Below are positions 37,658 to 48,278 of a stretch of 64,000 nt of DNA, piece after piece. Position 1 is the first letter of the stretch, and each line of letters begins with the position of its first letter. The stretch lies in assembly GCA_964020975.1 (NCBI GenBank), contig OZ026630.1, positions 20,310,588-20,374,587 on the forward strand, read 5' to 3'. Source of the stretch: Hermodice carunculata (taxonomy: Eukaryota > Annelida > Polychaeta > Eunicida > Amphinomidae). The notes beneath the pieces were generated by a model. It was given only the letters and a program-made list of their open reading frames with translations, was not told the origin of the DNA and did no database searches. Position numbers and translations under genes: made by a program.

Positions 37658-38888
37658 TACATACATAAATAAGAAAAATTAACAGGACGAATTTATGAGA
37701 TAAATTCGTCCGTTCATTTGTGTCATAAAAAAATTGTGAAATTTATTTGCCTGTTCGAAGTATAGAATTCTTCTGCCTTTATAACTTCGGCAATCTATCA
37801 CAAAATGGGCTTCCTTCTCAACGGTGTTCGAGTTGCATACTTAGCGTGTTCTTTGACTTGGTCCATGGGGGTTGTTGGTTACTGTAGGCCTACTTGTCGG
37901 TCTCAATATGAAGTGTATGAGCATTATTCCTAACATAATTTGTTTTACATGTGCACTGGTATGCCTAGTTAAATGGTTCTCCAGTTCAAATAATTTGGCC
38001 ATCCAAGTGTATCTTGTATTTTATGAAGCCAGCCAGAACTTTATAGGCCTAAATATAAATATCTTGTAGGCTGTAAATGTAAATGTATTTCTCATCAAAC
38101 AAAACTACTGCTTTTTGTGTTCTGCCGCCGAAATTATTCCAAATTTCCAGGTTCCCAGTGTATGTGCTTTACACGTGTGAAATGAAAACTTTGTTTGAAA
38201 TGTACAATTATGAGTTTGATATATTTTTCCGGTCCTCACTTGCGAACTGGACACTCTTCTTTTCTTTATTTTCTTGTGTTATTTCTGTTTGTTATAGGTT
38301 GACATAGCTGTCAACTCTCCCGTTTTGGAGACTCAAAAAGTTCTTAAAATGGCAGAGATTTGGAGGCAAAATTGACAGATTTCTTTAATTTCATACACTT
38401 TTTACAAGAACCTCCCAGTCACGCGTGTTTGGGGATGGACACCAGTAGTTTGTGCCAATTCATGCTAACCAGAATCCAGGTTAAGGTCCATCGTTCTTAA
38501 GATGGTGCACATTGACTAATTACTGTATCTGCCGACAGATGGCAGCCTATGCTGGTACCGATTTTATAATTGATACTTTATTATTTGTCTGACAGATGGC
38601 GCCATGTGAGTGGTGGCCAGCAGGCAACAATGTGCGAGTTCTACCCCAGCGCTGTCAAAGACCGCAACCATCGTGTGTTAAGCGATGACAGATGTGTATA
38701 ATGTCAGCACCCACTCAGTACCATGAATCGAAAAATAATGCCCTCGTATGAGTCCTACATGTCATAACTTTGAAATGAGTTAGCTCAAATGCTGGCATTT
38801 TTTTTTCAAAGCAACATTATCAACGCGAGATGGCGGGACAGTCGCTATGTGTATAAATCATCTTGTAGCTTGCCAGGCTATGCATCAC
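37658..38888. other. non-coding upstream of the tRNA genes
   Basis: No coding exon is recognised. Two GACAGATGGC-type segments at about 38535 and 38592 form a minor duplication. Confidence 0.45.
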
Positions 38889-38960
38889 GGGGATGTAGCT
38901 CAGCGGTAGAGCGCTTGCTTCGCATGTAAGAGGCCCCGGGTTCAAATCCCGGCATCTCCA
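38889..38960 (+). tRNA. tRNA-Ala (anticodon CGC), copy 1
   Basis: The 72-base cloverleaf is complete. The acceptor stem GGGGATG pairs with CATCTCC including the G3:U70 wobble pair that identifies alanine tRNA. The D arm is GCTC/GAGC, the anticodon stem CTTGC/GTAAG with loop TTCGCAT (anticodon CGC, reading GCG), and the T stem CCGGG/CCCGG with loop TTCAAAT. A is the discriminator base and CCA is not encoded, as expected for a eukaryote. Internal A box (TAGCTCAGCGG) and B box (GGTTCAAATCC) are intact. A T-run downstream (TTTT at about 38967 and 38976) could end Pol III transcription. There is no intron. Confidence 0.97.
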
Positions 38961-38975
38961 CAATTATTTTCCTCC

Positions 38976-39238
38976 TCTTTTCTCGACTTCGATCTTTCAA
39001 CAAAATGAAAGTATTACTGCAAATAAAATTTATTATTATCTTTGAGTTATTCAATAGGTCTAATGCATTATTGAAATAGTCTACATTGGTATACTTACAT
39101 GACTCTGCTTTTCTTTTCTCAACAAAATGAAATCATTTCTGCAAATTAATATTAATATTATTATTGTCTTTGACTTTGAGTTTGAGTCATTCGATAATAT
39201 TGCCTTGGAACTCTTAGAAATTGTCAACATTTGTATTA
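38976..39238. repeat. ~130-bp diverged tandem duplication between the two tRNA genes
   Basis: The segment CTTTTCT..CAACAAAATGAAA..CTGCAAATxAA through TTGAGT..ATTCxATA..ACATTxGTAT occurs at about 38976-39093 and again at about 39107-39238. It suggests that the tRNA locus grew by local duplication. Confidence 0.7.
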
Positions 39239-39385
39239 TTGCGTGTCTGTGTATCCATCATCATGGCATATATGTATGTATGCATGTATATAGTAATATA
39301 CGCAGTTTTAATCATATGGTGTGAGAAGAATAAAATTATTAGCAGTGTCAGTGATGTCTCGCCGAACGCGAAACTAGCCCAACAC

Positions 39386-39457
39386 GGGGATGTAGCTCAG
39401 TGGTAGAGCGCTTGCTTCGCATGTAAGAGGCCCCGGGTTCAAATCCCGGCATCTCCA
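39386..39457 (+). tRNA. tRNA-Ala (anticodon CGC), copy 2
   Basis: This copy is identical to the first except for one base in the D loop (GTGG instead of GCGG). Acceptor stem with G3:U70, CGC anticodon, A and B boxes and T arm are all intact. The 5' flank differs from that of copy 1. Its 3' half is the first unit of the 183-bp array that follows. TTTTT at about 39467-39471 may serve as terminator. Confidence 0.97.
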
Positions 39458-39980
39458 CAATAGACATTTTTCTTCCCAAAAATTCACGTGTTTCAATTGC
39501 AACAAATATGGTATTGTCAGAAAGCTGAGATCATCAGAGGCCCCAGGTTCAAATTACCACATTTCAACAGTAATTTCCCTTCCCTCTGGACTAATTGTGC
39601 ATTTAAATTGCAACCCCGGGTTCAAATCCCGGCATCTCCATAACAGACATTTTTCTTCACAAAAAATCACGTGTTTCAATTGCAACAAATATGGTATTGT
39701 CAGAAAGCTGAGATCATCAGAGGCCCCAGGTTCAAATTACCACATTTCAACAGTAATTTCCCTTCCCTCTGGACTAATTGTGCATTTAAATTGCAACCCC
39801 GGGTTCAAATCCCGGCATCTCCATAACAGACATTTTTCTTCACAAAAAATCACGTGTTTCAATTGCAACAGATACTGTATTGTCAGAAAGTTGAGATCAT
39901 CAGAGGCCCCAGGCTCAAATCACCACATTTCAACAGAAATTTTCCTTCCCTTCAGACTAATTGTGTATTAAAATTGCAAC
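39431..39980 (+). repeat. 183-bp tandem array built from tRNA-Ala 3' halves
   Basis: The block CCCCGGGTTCAAATCCCGGC starts at 39431 (inside tRNA copy 2), 39614 and 39797, an exact 183-base period. CACGTGTTTCAATTGCAAC recurs at 39485, 39668 and 39851. Each unit also carries a second, more diverged T-arm-like piece (AGGCCCCAGGTTCAAATTAC) about 110 bases after the first. The two half-units share further bases up to the common end ATTGCAAC, so the 183-bp unit itself looks like an old duplication. Only the 3' acceptor/T-arm half is kept, so the later units are not tRNA genes. The third unit ends exactly where a TAA microsatellite begins. Confidence 0.9.
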
Positions 39981-40115
<135 letters not shown>

Positions 40116-40442
40116 TGGCTCTCCTCTTGTCTGCTGTGGTCCTGTGTCACCATGTGACACAGGTGGCCTAAGGTAAAAAAAAAAAAAATCCCATCCCTCA
40201 CACACCCTATCCCCGCCTCTAAGGCCCAAGCTTTTCCCATGGGTCCTGGGAGCCCCCATGGGAGCCCTTATAAGGGCTACCACCATTCCCATTCACTTCC
40301 CTCCCTGTACTCTGGGATTCCAATTTAACCTGTTGCCTTCTAACTCCACTATTTCATTCCTTCTTTTCCCAGCATCCTACCAGGTAGTCCTGTACATTTT
40401 TATGTACAGGACTACAGATATGGCATTGTTGGAATATTATGG

Positions 40443-40747
40443 AACAAGAGGCCCATGGGCCTAATGCTCCGGTGGCGCCATGGCTTTATTGCACCTACGT
40501 CTTCATTTTACAGTGTGCTCAAGTGGCTTCTGAACATATAGCTTATGGGATTTTAGTGTCTGATTTATCCACCAGATGACACTTTGCACCACATGTAATC
40601 TTTGCTTTATTTGTGCAGGGACGTGTTATAACACGTCCCTGATTTGTTCAATTCCTGTGATGGATGCATGTGCCAAGAAAACGAATGAGTCCTTAACTTT
40701 ATGTCCTCCGTGATCTTGGGACAGAAGATCAAGGTCACCAAGATTAA

Positions 40748-40839
<92 letters not shown>

Positions 40840-40857
40840 TATGTATGTATGTATGTA

Positions 40858-40923
<66 letters not shown>

Positions 40924-42846
40924 AACACGTGGTACACATTTATAATGCATGTGCATCTAGAATCATCATAGACTCATTCTTTGTGATGATAATGAATTCT
41001 ACTTGGCTCAAAACACATTTCCTGATATTGTGCATTGACATACAGGTGGCAGCACCAGCATCATCATGCTTCAACATTTTTGCCTCCAAACACTCTCGCC
41101 ACATTTCATCGAGTTCCATGACAAATTAAGGACCCAAACAAAGTCCAAAAGTTTTTTTTTCACTTTTATTCCATCAGTGACCTTTAAAAAGTAGGTCAAA
41201 TGTCATTTATCAAGTATAAAATATCAATACTTATCTACAATGCATATTTTGTGTCAATCTAGTAACCCTAACCCACTTATATCAACATCTTGTACTTCTT
41301 AATTGTCAATGCCATATGCATTTTGTATTTTGGCCTTCAAAAATAGGTCACGTTCATCCAAATTTTCACAAAAGTTGTCCATTGACCCCATGCATACTTG
41401 GTGTAAGTTTCAAAGCTCCATCTTTATTTATGATAATAACACTGAATTGGATGTGCCTTTTATACTTATAATGTTAGTTCCATTGAAAACCACCAGGACT
41501 CCACACATCAAAACCTTTTCTGTATAATATTCCTGTGATGGTAAAATGTGTATATTTTATTCTACACCCTCAAAGCTGAAAAAAACCCTCAAGCACTGAG
41601 GCTGAGAAGAGAATAGTTTTGGACAATGGGGCCGTTTGGTCTCAACGTCATAGAAAAATAGGCATATTTATATTGGATATTGGCTACTAGGAAGTGGTTC
41701 TGGGCAAAAAGACACAAATACAATTGTATTATGCTAATTTTCACCAGTTCTATGCTTGCTTTCCTACGACTCACAGAATGATAGTGACTGGAGAGACCCC
41801 ACTCCAGGATATAACATCCGCCACAAGACATGGGATGTTCTATTCAACTCAGTTTACCACATTCATAAACACTTATAAATTCTTTTATTATTAATACCAT
41901 GCATGCTCTCAGGGACAAGGTCTGTGCAACACAAAGTTGCACAGACCCCCTACCCATTCCCAAGCTTTGTTGCAGTAAACATGGGGACAGGGCCATATCA
42001 TTAAGACTTCCTATGATTTTGATTCACACGTACATGATCCCATACTTGGGACAGGTGTATGTAAGGTAACATGTGGACTGTTTTTCCAATGACGTGCGCC
42101 AACTCAAGCTGGCGTATGACTCCTTAGCTCAACACGCCATTAACCTCACACCATACAATACAAGGTGTCACAACAATTGTCATGTCTCCAGAAGTATGGC
42201 ACTGCAGCCGTTATATTTTCAGTTCTCGAAGAGCCCCACTTGGGTAAAACTGGTCAAACTTTTGACTCCTGCACTTCACGGAGCCTTGCCTTCCTTTTGT
42301 GTTTTTCATAAAATGCATACGTGTTCACATGTAAAGATAGAATGACCATCACAAGAATATCTCCTGATATGTATTCCCTCAGTGACCTTGAGAAAGTCGG
42401 TCAAGGTCACTCATATGCATTATTGTACTTTCAGACATGATACACATATGCTGTGACATTTGATTAAGTTAGCCCGATTATTTCTCATATTTTCTGTTCA
42501 CTTGTATTTGGCACCTCCAGTACCATTCAGATTCCACATATTAGCTGCCCAAACGTTTCCACCAATTTTCATAAAGATCCGTCATAAATCCAGGACACCA
42601 GTGTTTTCAATGTTTTCACATTTTGGCCTGTGTATTATGTAATCCTGTAGGTGGCACCACCATATAATGAAAGAAACTTAGATTTTCATTCATAGAACAT
42701 GTCCAAAGAACTTCAAGAGGCTAACTTAAAAATTGTTGATGTTATAGTGTTGACAAGCAAATTGTTTATAGATGGACGGACGGAATGCCGGACGGCTGGA
42801 CAGGAGTGATCCCATAAGCTCTGTGACCTATGGTCAGCAGAGCTAA
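40443..42846 (+). repeat. dispersed repeat with palindromic 5' end and 3' hairpin, copy a
   Basis: The segment opens with AACAAGAGGCCCATGGGCCT, containing the perfect palindrome AGGCCCATGGGCCT at 40449-40462. It closes with a hairpin at 42817-42844 (AGCTCTG, TGACC, TAT, GGTCA, AGAGCT) followed by AAAAAG. The body has no coding capacity and repeats phrases built on GACCTT and AAGGTCA. The ends match copies at 55776-56452 and 61041-61809. A terminal hairpin just before CTAA recalls Helitrons, but the class is unproven. A compound microsatellite (40748-40922) interrupts it. Confidence 0.5.
40748..40922. repeat. (TATACA)n-(CA)n-(TATG)n-(TA)n compound microsatellite
   Basis: Four simple-repeat types follow one another: TATACA to about 40784, CA to about 40836, TATG to about 40860, then TA. 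Confidence 0.97.
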
Positions 42847-43247
42847 AAAGGCTAACTGTGCATACATAAATGTACACTTGCATTTTCCCAACAATGCCAT
42901 AAGTGTATGGCATCTCTTTGTACAGTTGAAATTATTTTAGCTCCATGGCATGTCTATACAATAGAGAGAATGCAAACTTGGTGCATTTCTGACATCAGTC
43001 ACTTCTGCAAATATGAAGTTTAAGTTAATGGGGGGGGGGGGGGGTTGAACCTACAATGCATTAAGTAAAGGAATATTTCTATGAAATATCCGAGGTATCA
43101 GAATGGCAAGGGGGTTTTGGGGCTGGATCCCACAGAAAAATATGCATGTTCATAACATGCCAGTCTTCCCTTCGTCTTGGAATTCCATTAAAAACACAGT
43201 ACACTTTCAAATATCATTTTTTTAAAAATCCATTTTTAATGTGATTC
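42847..43247. other. non-coding spacer
   Basis: No gene is recognised. A run of G (43031-43044) is the only notable feature. Confidence 0.5.
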
Positions 43248-43463
43248 TAAAGTAGGTCTTGCATTGTGTTGTTTCGGCAGGGTTGCCTCTCTATTTCCAT
43301 TCTACAGTAGGTCTTGCATTGTGTTGTTTTGACAGAGTTCCTGCTCTATTTCCAATCTACAGTAGGTCTTGCATTGTGTTTTGACGGAGTTCCTGCTCTG
43401 TTTCCATTCTACAGTAGGTCTTGCATTGTGTTGCTTTGACAGGGTTCCTGCTCTGTTTTCATG
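43248..43463. repeat. ~55-bp minisatellite, four units
   Basis: Units beginning AGTAGGTCTTGCATTGTGTT lie at about 43251, 43306, 43361 and 43413. Each is followed by a GTTCCTGCTCTxTTTCC segment. Confidence 0.9.
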
Positions 43464-43535
43464 ATCTTTTCCAAGAGTTCCTTTCAAAACTAGACAGGAA
43501 GAGTACAATTTTAATTTTATTCAATTGGGTCTTAA

Positions 43536-43748
43536 CCCTTTCCCCCTTAAACCGGCTGGTGGTCAAATGTCGTCGGCTTCAGTGCTTTCAACAATAATGA
43601 AAAACAATTTTGACAGAGAATATAGAGGAGCCCTATCAAAATCACATGCCCCAGGTCAACAACTTTCCTTGGCACGAGTTGGGCACTTAGCATCGACCTC
43701 GTGCCAAGGAAAGTTGTTGACTCAAGTATCAATTCAAGGGGGAAAGGG
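43536..43748. mobile_element. TTAA-flanked hairpin MITE 1
   Basis: The element is bounded by TTAA on both sides (43532-43535 and 43749-43752). Terminal inverted repeats read CCCTTTCCCCCTT. A perfect inner inverted repeat with 24-base arms lies at 43655-43678 and 43698-43721, with arm start GTCAACAACTTTCCTTGGCA. TTAA duplications are typical of piggyBac and Kolobok elements. No coding sequence is present. Confidence 0.8.
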
Positions 43749-44414
43749 TTAAAAGATACATTCTACAATTTTATAGAATGTATAATGAACTAGAATACAC
43801 AGGGTTAAGGAAGAACTCTACATGTGATGAACAGTGCATTTCACACACATGTAGAATAAAATTTCATCACAAATAACTAAAAATTTCTATCACTTGCCAG
43901 GTCTGGATTTTTGACAAGCAGAATTTGACAACTTGCCAGGTTTCCTGACCTATTCAGACCTGTGAAGTGGACTGCCAAGGGGTATTCATTTGAGGAGTTA
44001 GTCAAATTTTATTCCTAATGAACCGATTTGGGTTTTCGGGGAATGTGATTTGTCACTGTAATTTTGTAGGTAAAAGTGAATCTTAATTGTCAGCCTAAAA
44101 TGTTGGCCACAAAGAACTTTTATTTTCTTGCTGAACTGTGATAACACTCTTTTCGGGACCCTCTATTAACTATAATTTCATTTGTTAAATTTAAACTGGC
44201 AAACATGTTATTTGCTGAATGGCAACAAAGGCCCCATGTGTAAATATTTTTTTTAATGTAACAGAAAGGTGTTCAGAATGAAGATACATTAGTTACTATG
44301 GTTACCGGTAATGTATTACCATTGAAATATAATCACACAGCATCCCTAACAAAAGTATAATCCAGAGTATGCTTCTTAAATAAAGAGACAAAGTCAATTC
44401 ATGGTTTTTCATGT

Positions 44415-44420
44415 TTTATT
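44415..44420 (-). terminator. candidate distal polyadenylation signal of MAST
   Basis: On the minus strand this reads AATAAA, followed downstream by a T-rich stretch with GACTTTGTCTC about 30 bases later. It is one of several possible sites and would imply a 5.8-kb 3' UTR. Confidence 0.2.
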
Positions 44421-45676
44421 GAGAAAGCCTTTGGGCATTCCACAGACTGGCCACTGTACAACATCCCTGTGGGGGTATATTAACACTATACATGGTGAAG
44501 CTGGTGTCCACTTCACTACACTGTACATCAACAAACTACAGACTGACCAACCACCAGTCGTATGTACAAAAATACCTGACAATAACTTAATATCACAATA
44601 GCATAGTGTCAACGTGTTCGAGGCAACTTAAAATATACAATTTAGCAGGGCTGCTAAATGGTCAGATCAAACAACATGAAAGGCTTTTTCAGGATCTCCT
44701 GGTCTGGCTGTGACATATAGAGTTACCAAAAATAGCAATGAACTTGATGTTGCAGCATTTATTTCAGAGAATTGCGTCACGACCAAAAATTAGTGATGGG
44801 CATGTGACAGGGATGTTCACGTACACTCTATACTTTTACAAGGCTACCTACATTTAAGATAGTATGAAAGCACATTTAAGTGGTACAAATCTGGAAACTG
44901 AAGAATTTTATGGATGAATCAGCCATTCTCAGGACACTTCAAGCATCTTCGCTTGCAATGTGTAGTCCCTGCAACTTCAGGGTTATGTGCAGAAATTGGG
45001 ACTAAGCACGAATAACTGTGTTTGTTCTGGGCAAGTATGGCAAACATAGTATTACCCTTTATCATGTGTACACTGATTTTTTCTTCCCAAGGCTTTTTTC
45101 CAGACCCATGTTCTACCAGGAGAATTCATATGAGTTTCCCACATGAAGTTCCACTTTTAACATTCAAATCAAACACTTTAAACTTTTGCTGCAAAGAAAT
45201 AAGTTTACTCAACAAAATGGATCTTTTCTGCACAATATGGGACTGAAACTTGACATATCCTATGATTTGACATGGATAACAGTACAGGAACAGCTATTAC
45301 CAGAAGTCCTACATCACACAGTTTGCTGACAAGACAATCAGACTATTTCAAGCAGATTTCCTCACACATACATAACCACGGCAAAGTTTTCTTGTGAAAT
45401 GAAATAAAGTGCAGTTATTGGATCTTTTCTCACTACCTAGCCCAACATATAAGTACAATGTACCTTTTATCAACACACATACTGCATATACATTTATTTT
45501 ATTTGTATTTTCTTTTTTTTTTTGCTTTGTGTCAAAACTTGCTGCATTCATAAGCACACTCATCTCATCACCCTTACACACAGCCATTTAATGGCAATAT
45601 TAAAATCATGTAAACAGTTTCTGCAAGTCCACACTCTTGTAGCCTGGTTCTGACCATTTTGGTGCCACATATTTAA

Positions 45677-45898
45677 CTCATTCCATACTGTGGTCACAGG
45701 CCTCGGTCAGTGGTTCTGATACTGCCTGGCAAGTCATGCTGCAGCATGACTTGCCAGGCAGTGCCAGAACCACTGACTTCAGAGTATGGGCATGTTGGTA
45801 CTTGAATGAAAGCTCTTTTCATGAAGAATTTAAATATGCAATTTTCATCTTAAATCTAGGTAAATATGCGGAAAAATCAGGGACTGGTATGGAATGAG
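45677..45898. mobile_element. TTAA-flanked hairpin MITE 2
   Basis: TTAA flanks lie at 45673-45676 and 45899-45902. Terminal inverted repeats read CTCATTCCATAC. The centre is a perfect 42-base palindrome at 45721-45762, extended by GTCAGTGGTTCTG and its complement on the outside (45706 to about 45777). The inner core differs from those of the other four copies. Confidence 0.8.
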
Positions 45899-46975
45899 TT
45901 AAACAGTAACAGCTGAAAGACTCCATTACGCTGCAGCTATATGAGCAATGTTGATGGGGAATCGCACACATGCCTCAAGTGAGTAGCCATGGGGGTAGAC
46001 CTAAGCGGGGCCACCAGTTACTAGTGTACGACTTAACAACATTTAACACCCTGAAAGAATGATGGAAGATATTGACCACAATTATGAACATCTTGGCATT
46101 CATCACAGGCAACTGCAGATACACTTGGCAGGCCTACATTCTTTTGTCAACTGCAAACAGATGCAGCCATAAACTGGTCTGCTATGCAGGCAAAAACTAT
46201 ATATAAATTTACCTTTACATACAGTTCACATCACTTGTGAGATACATCTATTTGATAGCTGTGCTCACACATCAAAGAAGACTTTAAACGTGAGCACTTG
46301 GTCACAGAAGTCAAGGTCATTTCAGCCTAAGCAGTCAGCTCCCTCAACTGGCCAAAACATGAACCACTTCCAGCAGAGGTGGCTGGACCTTGCCCTGGCT
46401 ACCAGCAGATACTTAATGACCAACAGTGGTTCTTTATCTCTCTGGGGCTGCATTTGCCATGTGCCAAGACAAACCCCTGTTAATTCACAGTTTCTGAATG
46501 CATTTCACCCATCTCATTATACTTTCACACATGCCCTCTGTCTACACAGCTTTTCCACACATGCTCCTGGTTGTGTAAAGCACCCAAAAGTATGCAAAGT
46601 AAAGTACATCTAACAAACCCACTTCTTCCACTTTTGGTACAAATAGAAGATGACACTTCATGGTCCTGAAATACTCTTGATAAAACTTGACAGGTCAGAA
46701 ACTAGATTGCCCATCACATTCATGTCATTGTTGATATTCAAACCAGGGTACTTTGCCAATCAACCTTGTGCTGACACCTAACGGGAACGACGTACATCAT
46801 TGGTTGGATTTTTTGTTGTATGCCTTGCATTGTGAAGAATGAGTGACAAAGCTACATAGCTGTAAGCAGGAGGCCATAACCAGGCACATGTTTATGTCTG
46901 CATGCAAACAATTCATGAACAGCAGCCATTCCTGGAGTACAGTTATGTGTCTATTTGTAAGTTTCCTTGAATTAA

Positions 46976-47204
46976 CTCATTCCACCCTGACAGAAGATTC
47001 AGTCAACAGCTTACCTTGGCATGCTCTGGGCGCATTGCGCCCAGAGCATGCCAAGGAAAGCTGTTGACTATGGGCATATAATTTAGAATGATCTTCCATG
47101 CAAGTTTCATCCAGAATTTTGAAAAATAATCCCTAAATTAGTAAAATACGATAAGCAGATGACATTTAGATATTGGTGGGAAAAAGCGTCAGGGGTGGAA
47201 TGAG
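46976..47204. mobile_element. TTAA-flanked hairpin MITE 3
   Basis: TTAA flanks lie at 46972-46975 and 47205-47208, with CTCATTCCACCCTGA at the left end and the matching GGGGTGGAATGAG at the right. The inner palindrome at 47001-47069 has about 34-base arms (one mismatch) starting GTCAACAGCTT and containing CCTTGGCATGCTCTGGGCGC. Confidence 0.8.
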
Positions 47205-47640
47205 TTAATGTTCTTTTAGCTCAATATGAATTGTCTCCCATCCACTTACCAACATGTTGTATTTAAAAAGCCATCAGTCTTACAATCACAGTAATCTCAA
47301 TGTAACATGACTTGAGCTAAGATTTGGTTTCAGTTAGCAAATAAAATGTCTGCATCTGACTAGTTGTCACAACCACGGAGTATGGGTGCATGTGTACTTA
47401 CAAAGCATCAAGCTAAGTTAGGCTGCACCAGCCTCTATTAAGCTGGACCCAAGTACTATCTTGTGCCTTACTTGTTCATTAGTATCCTGTTTACTATTTA
47501 CACCAATGCAGACTGTATTTTGAAATACGGTGACTTGTAAAGAGTAGCCCGATTTATCATCAGGCCTGATCATGAACTCTGGATAGTTTGACTCCTTTGT
47601 ACATGATGTATGCTATGCACAAGCTACACCATGTACATAT

Positions 47641-47730
47641 GCCAGCACAACCCATCCTCTAACCTTACAATATCACTGTACATACGCCAGCACAACCCAT
47701 CCTCTAACCTTACAATATCACTTTACAAAG
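47641..47730. repeat. 45-bp tandem duplication
   Basis: GCCAGCACAACCCATCCTCT begins at 47641 and again at 47686, with almost no differences, so the duplication is recent. Confidence 0.9.
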
Positions 47731-47979
47731 TAATTTGATTCACACTTTTGAATTTCCCACGGGGCAGTATTACTCTTTGAAAAAGAGGAGCTTTTGACAT
47801 AAGTCTTTCAATCCCAACTGCAACTTAAGTCAAACTACTCAAGACAAACTGCTCTAAATTATAATAGGGCTCCTAGATTCATATTCCTTGTGAACAGAAT
47901 GTTCATTCAAGTACCAGCATGCCTATAGTTCAAGAGAGTATGTTGGTCTGCATCAACAGTTTTCCTCTACACGCTTTAA

Positions 47980-48211
47980 CCCTTTCCCCCTTAAACTGGC
48001 CAAAACCGGTTGGTGGTCAAAGGTCGTCTGCTTCAATGTTTTCAACTAATTTCAACAGTAATGAAAAACAGTTTGACTGAGAATTGCAGATGAGACCAGT
48101 CAAGATCACGTGCCCCAGGTCAACAGCTTTCCTTGGCATGGGTTGGGCACTTAGTGCCGAACCCATGCCAAGGAAAGCTGTTGACTCAGTCTCAATTCAA
48201 GGGGGAAAGGG
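47980..48211. mobile_element. TTAA-flanked hairpin MITE 4
   Basis: TTAA flanks lie at 47976-47979 and 48212-48215, with terminal repeats CCCTTTCCCCCTT. Perfect 26-base inner arms lie at 48119-48144 and 48160-48185 (arm start GTCAACAGCTTTCCTTGGCA). It is the closest relative of MITE 1 and shares its non-palindromic flanking block (GGTGGTCAAAxGTCGTC). Confidence 0.85.
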
Positions 48212-48215
48212 TTAA

Positions 48216-48278
48216 AGCACACCAAGGAAAGCTAATGAATCAGTCCCAAGCTTGGCACTGAAATACTTAAAATGAGTT
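48216..48278. mobile_element. half copy of the hairpin MITE abutting MITE 4
   Basis: Directly beyond the right TTAA of MITE 4 lies CCAAGGAAAGCTAATGAATC, a diverged inner arm, and the segment ends with AAATGAGTTA. That resembles the right end of the CTCATTCC-type copies. It looks like the remaining half of an older element into which or beside which MITE 4 inserted. Confidence 0.5.

Noticed and set aside
39614-39825. Third and fourth tRNA-Ala genes
   Set aside because: Only the T arm and acceptor 3' strand are present; D arm, anticodon arm and acceptor 5' strand are missing.
39597-39971. 124-residue frame with two near-identical halves
   Set aside because: The internal repeat is only the 183-bp tRNA-derived array read as protein; the period of 61 codons explains it.
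39431-39980. CRISPR-like array
   Set aside because: There are only three long diverged units without short direct repeats and unique spacers, in an animal genome.
43655-48185. Hairpins as microRNA precursors
   Set aside because: Arms are perfectly paired and repeated in transposon-like units with TTAA ends, unlike conserved pre-miRNAs.
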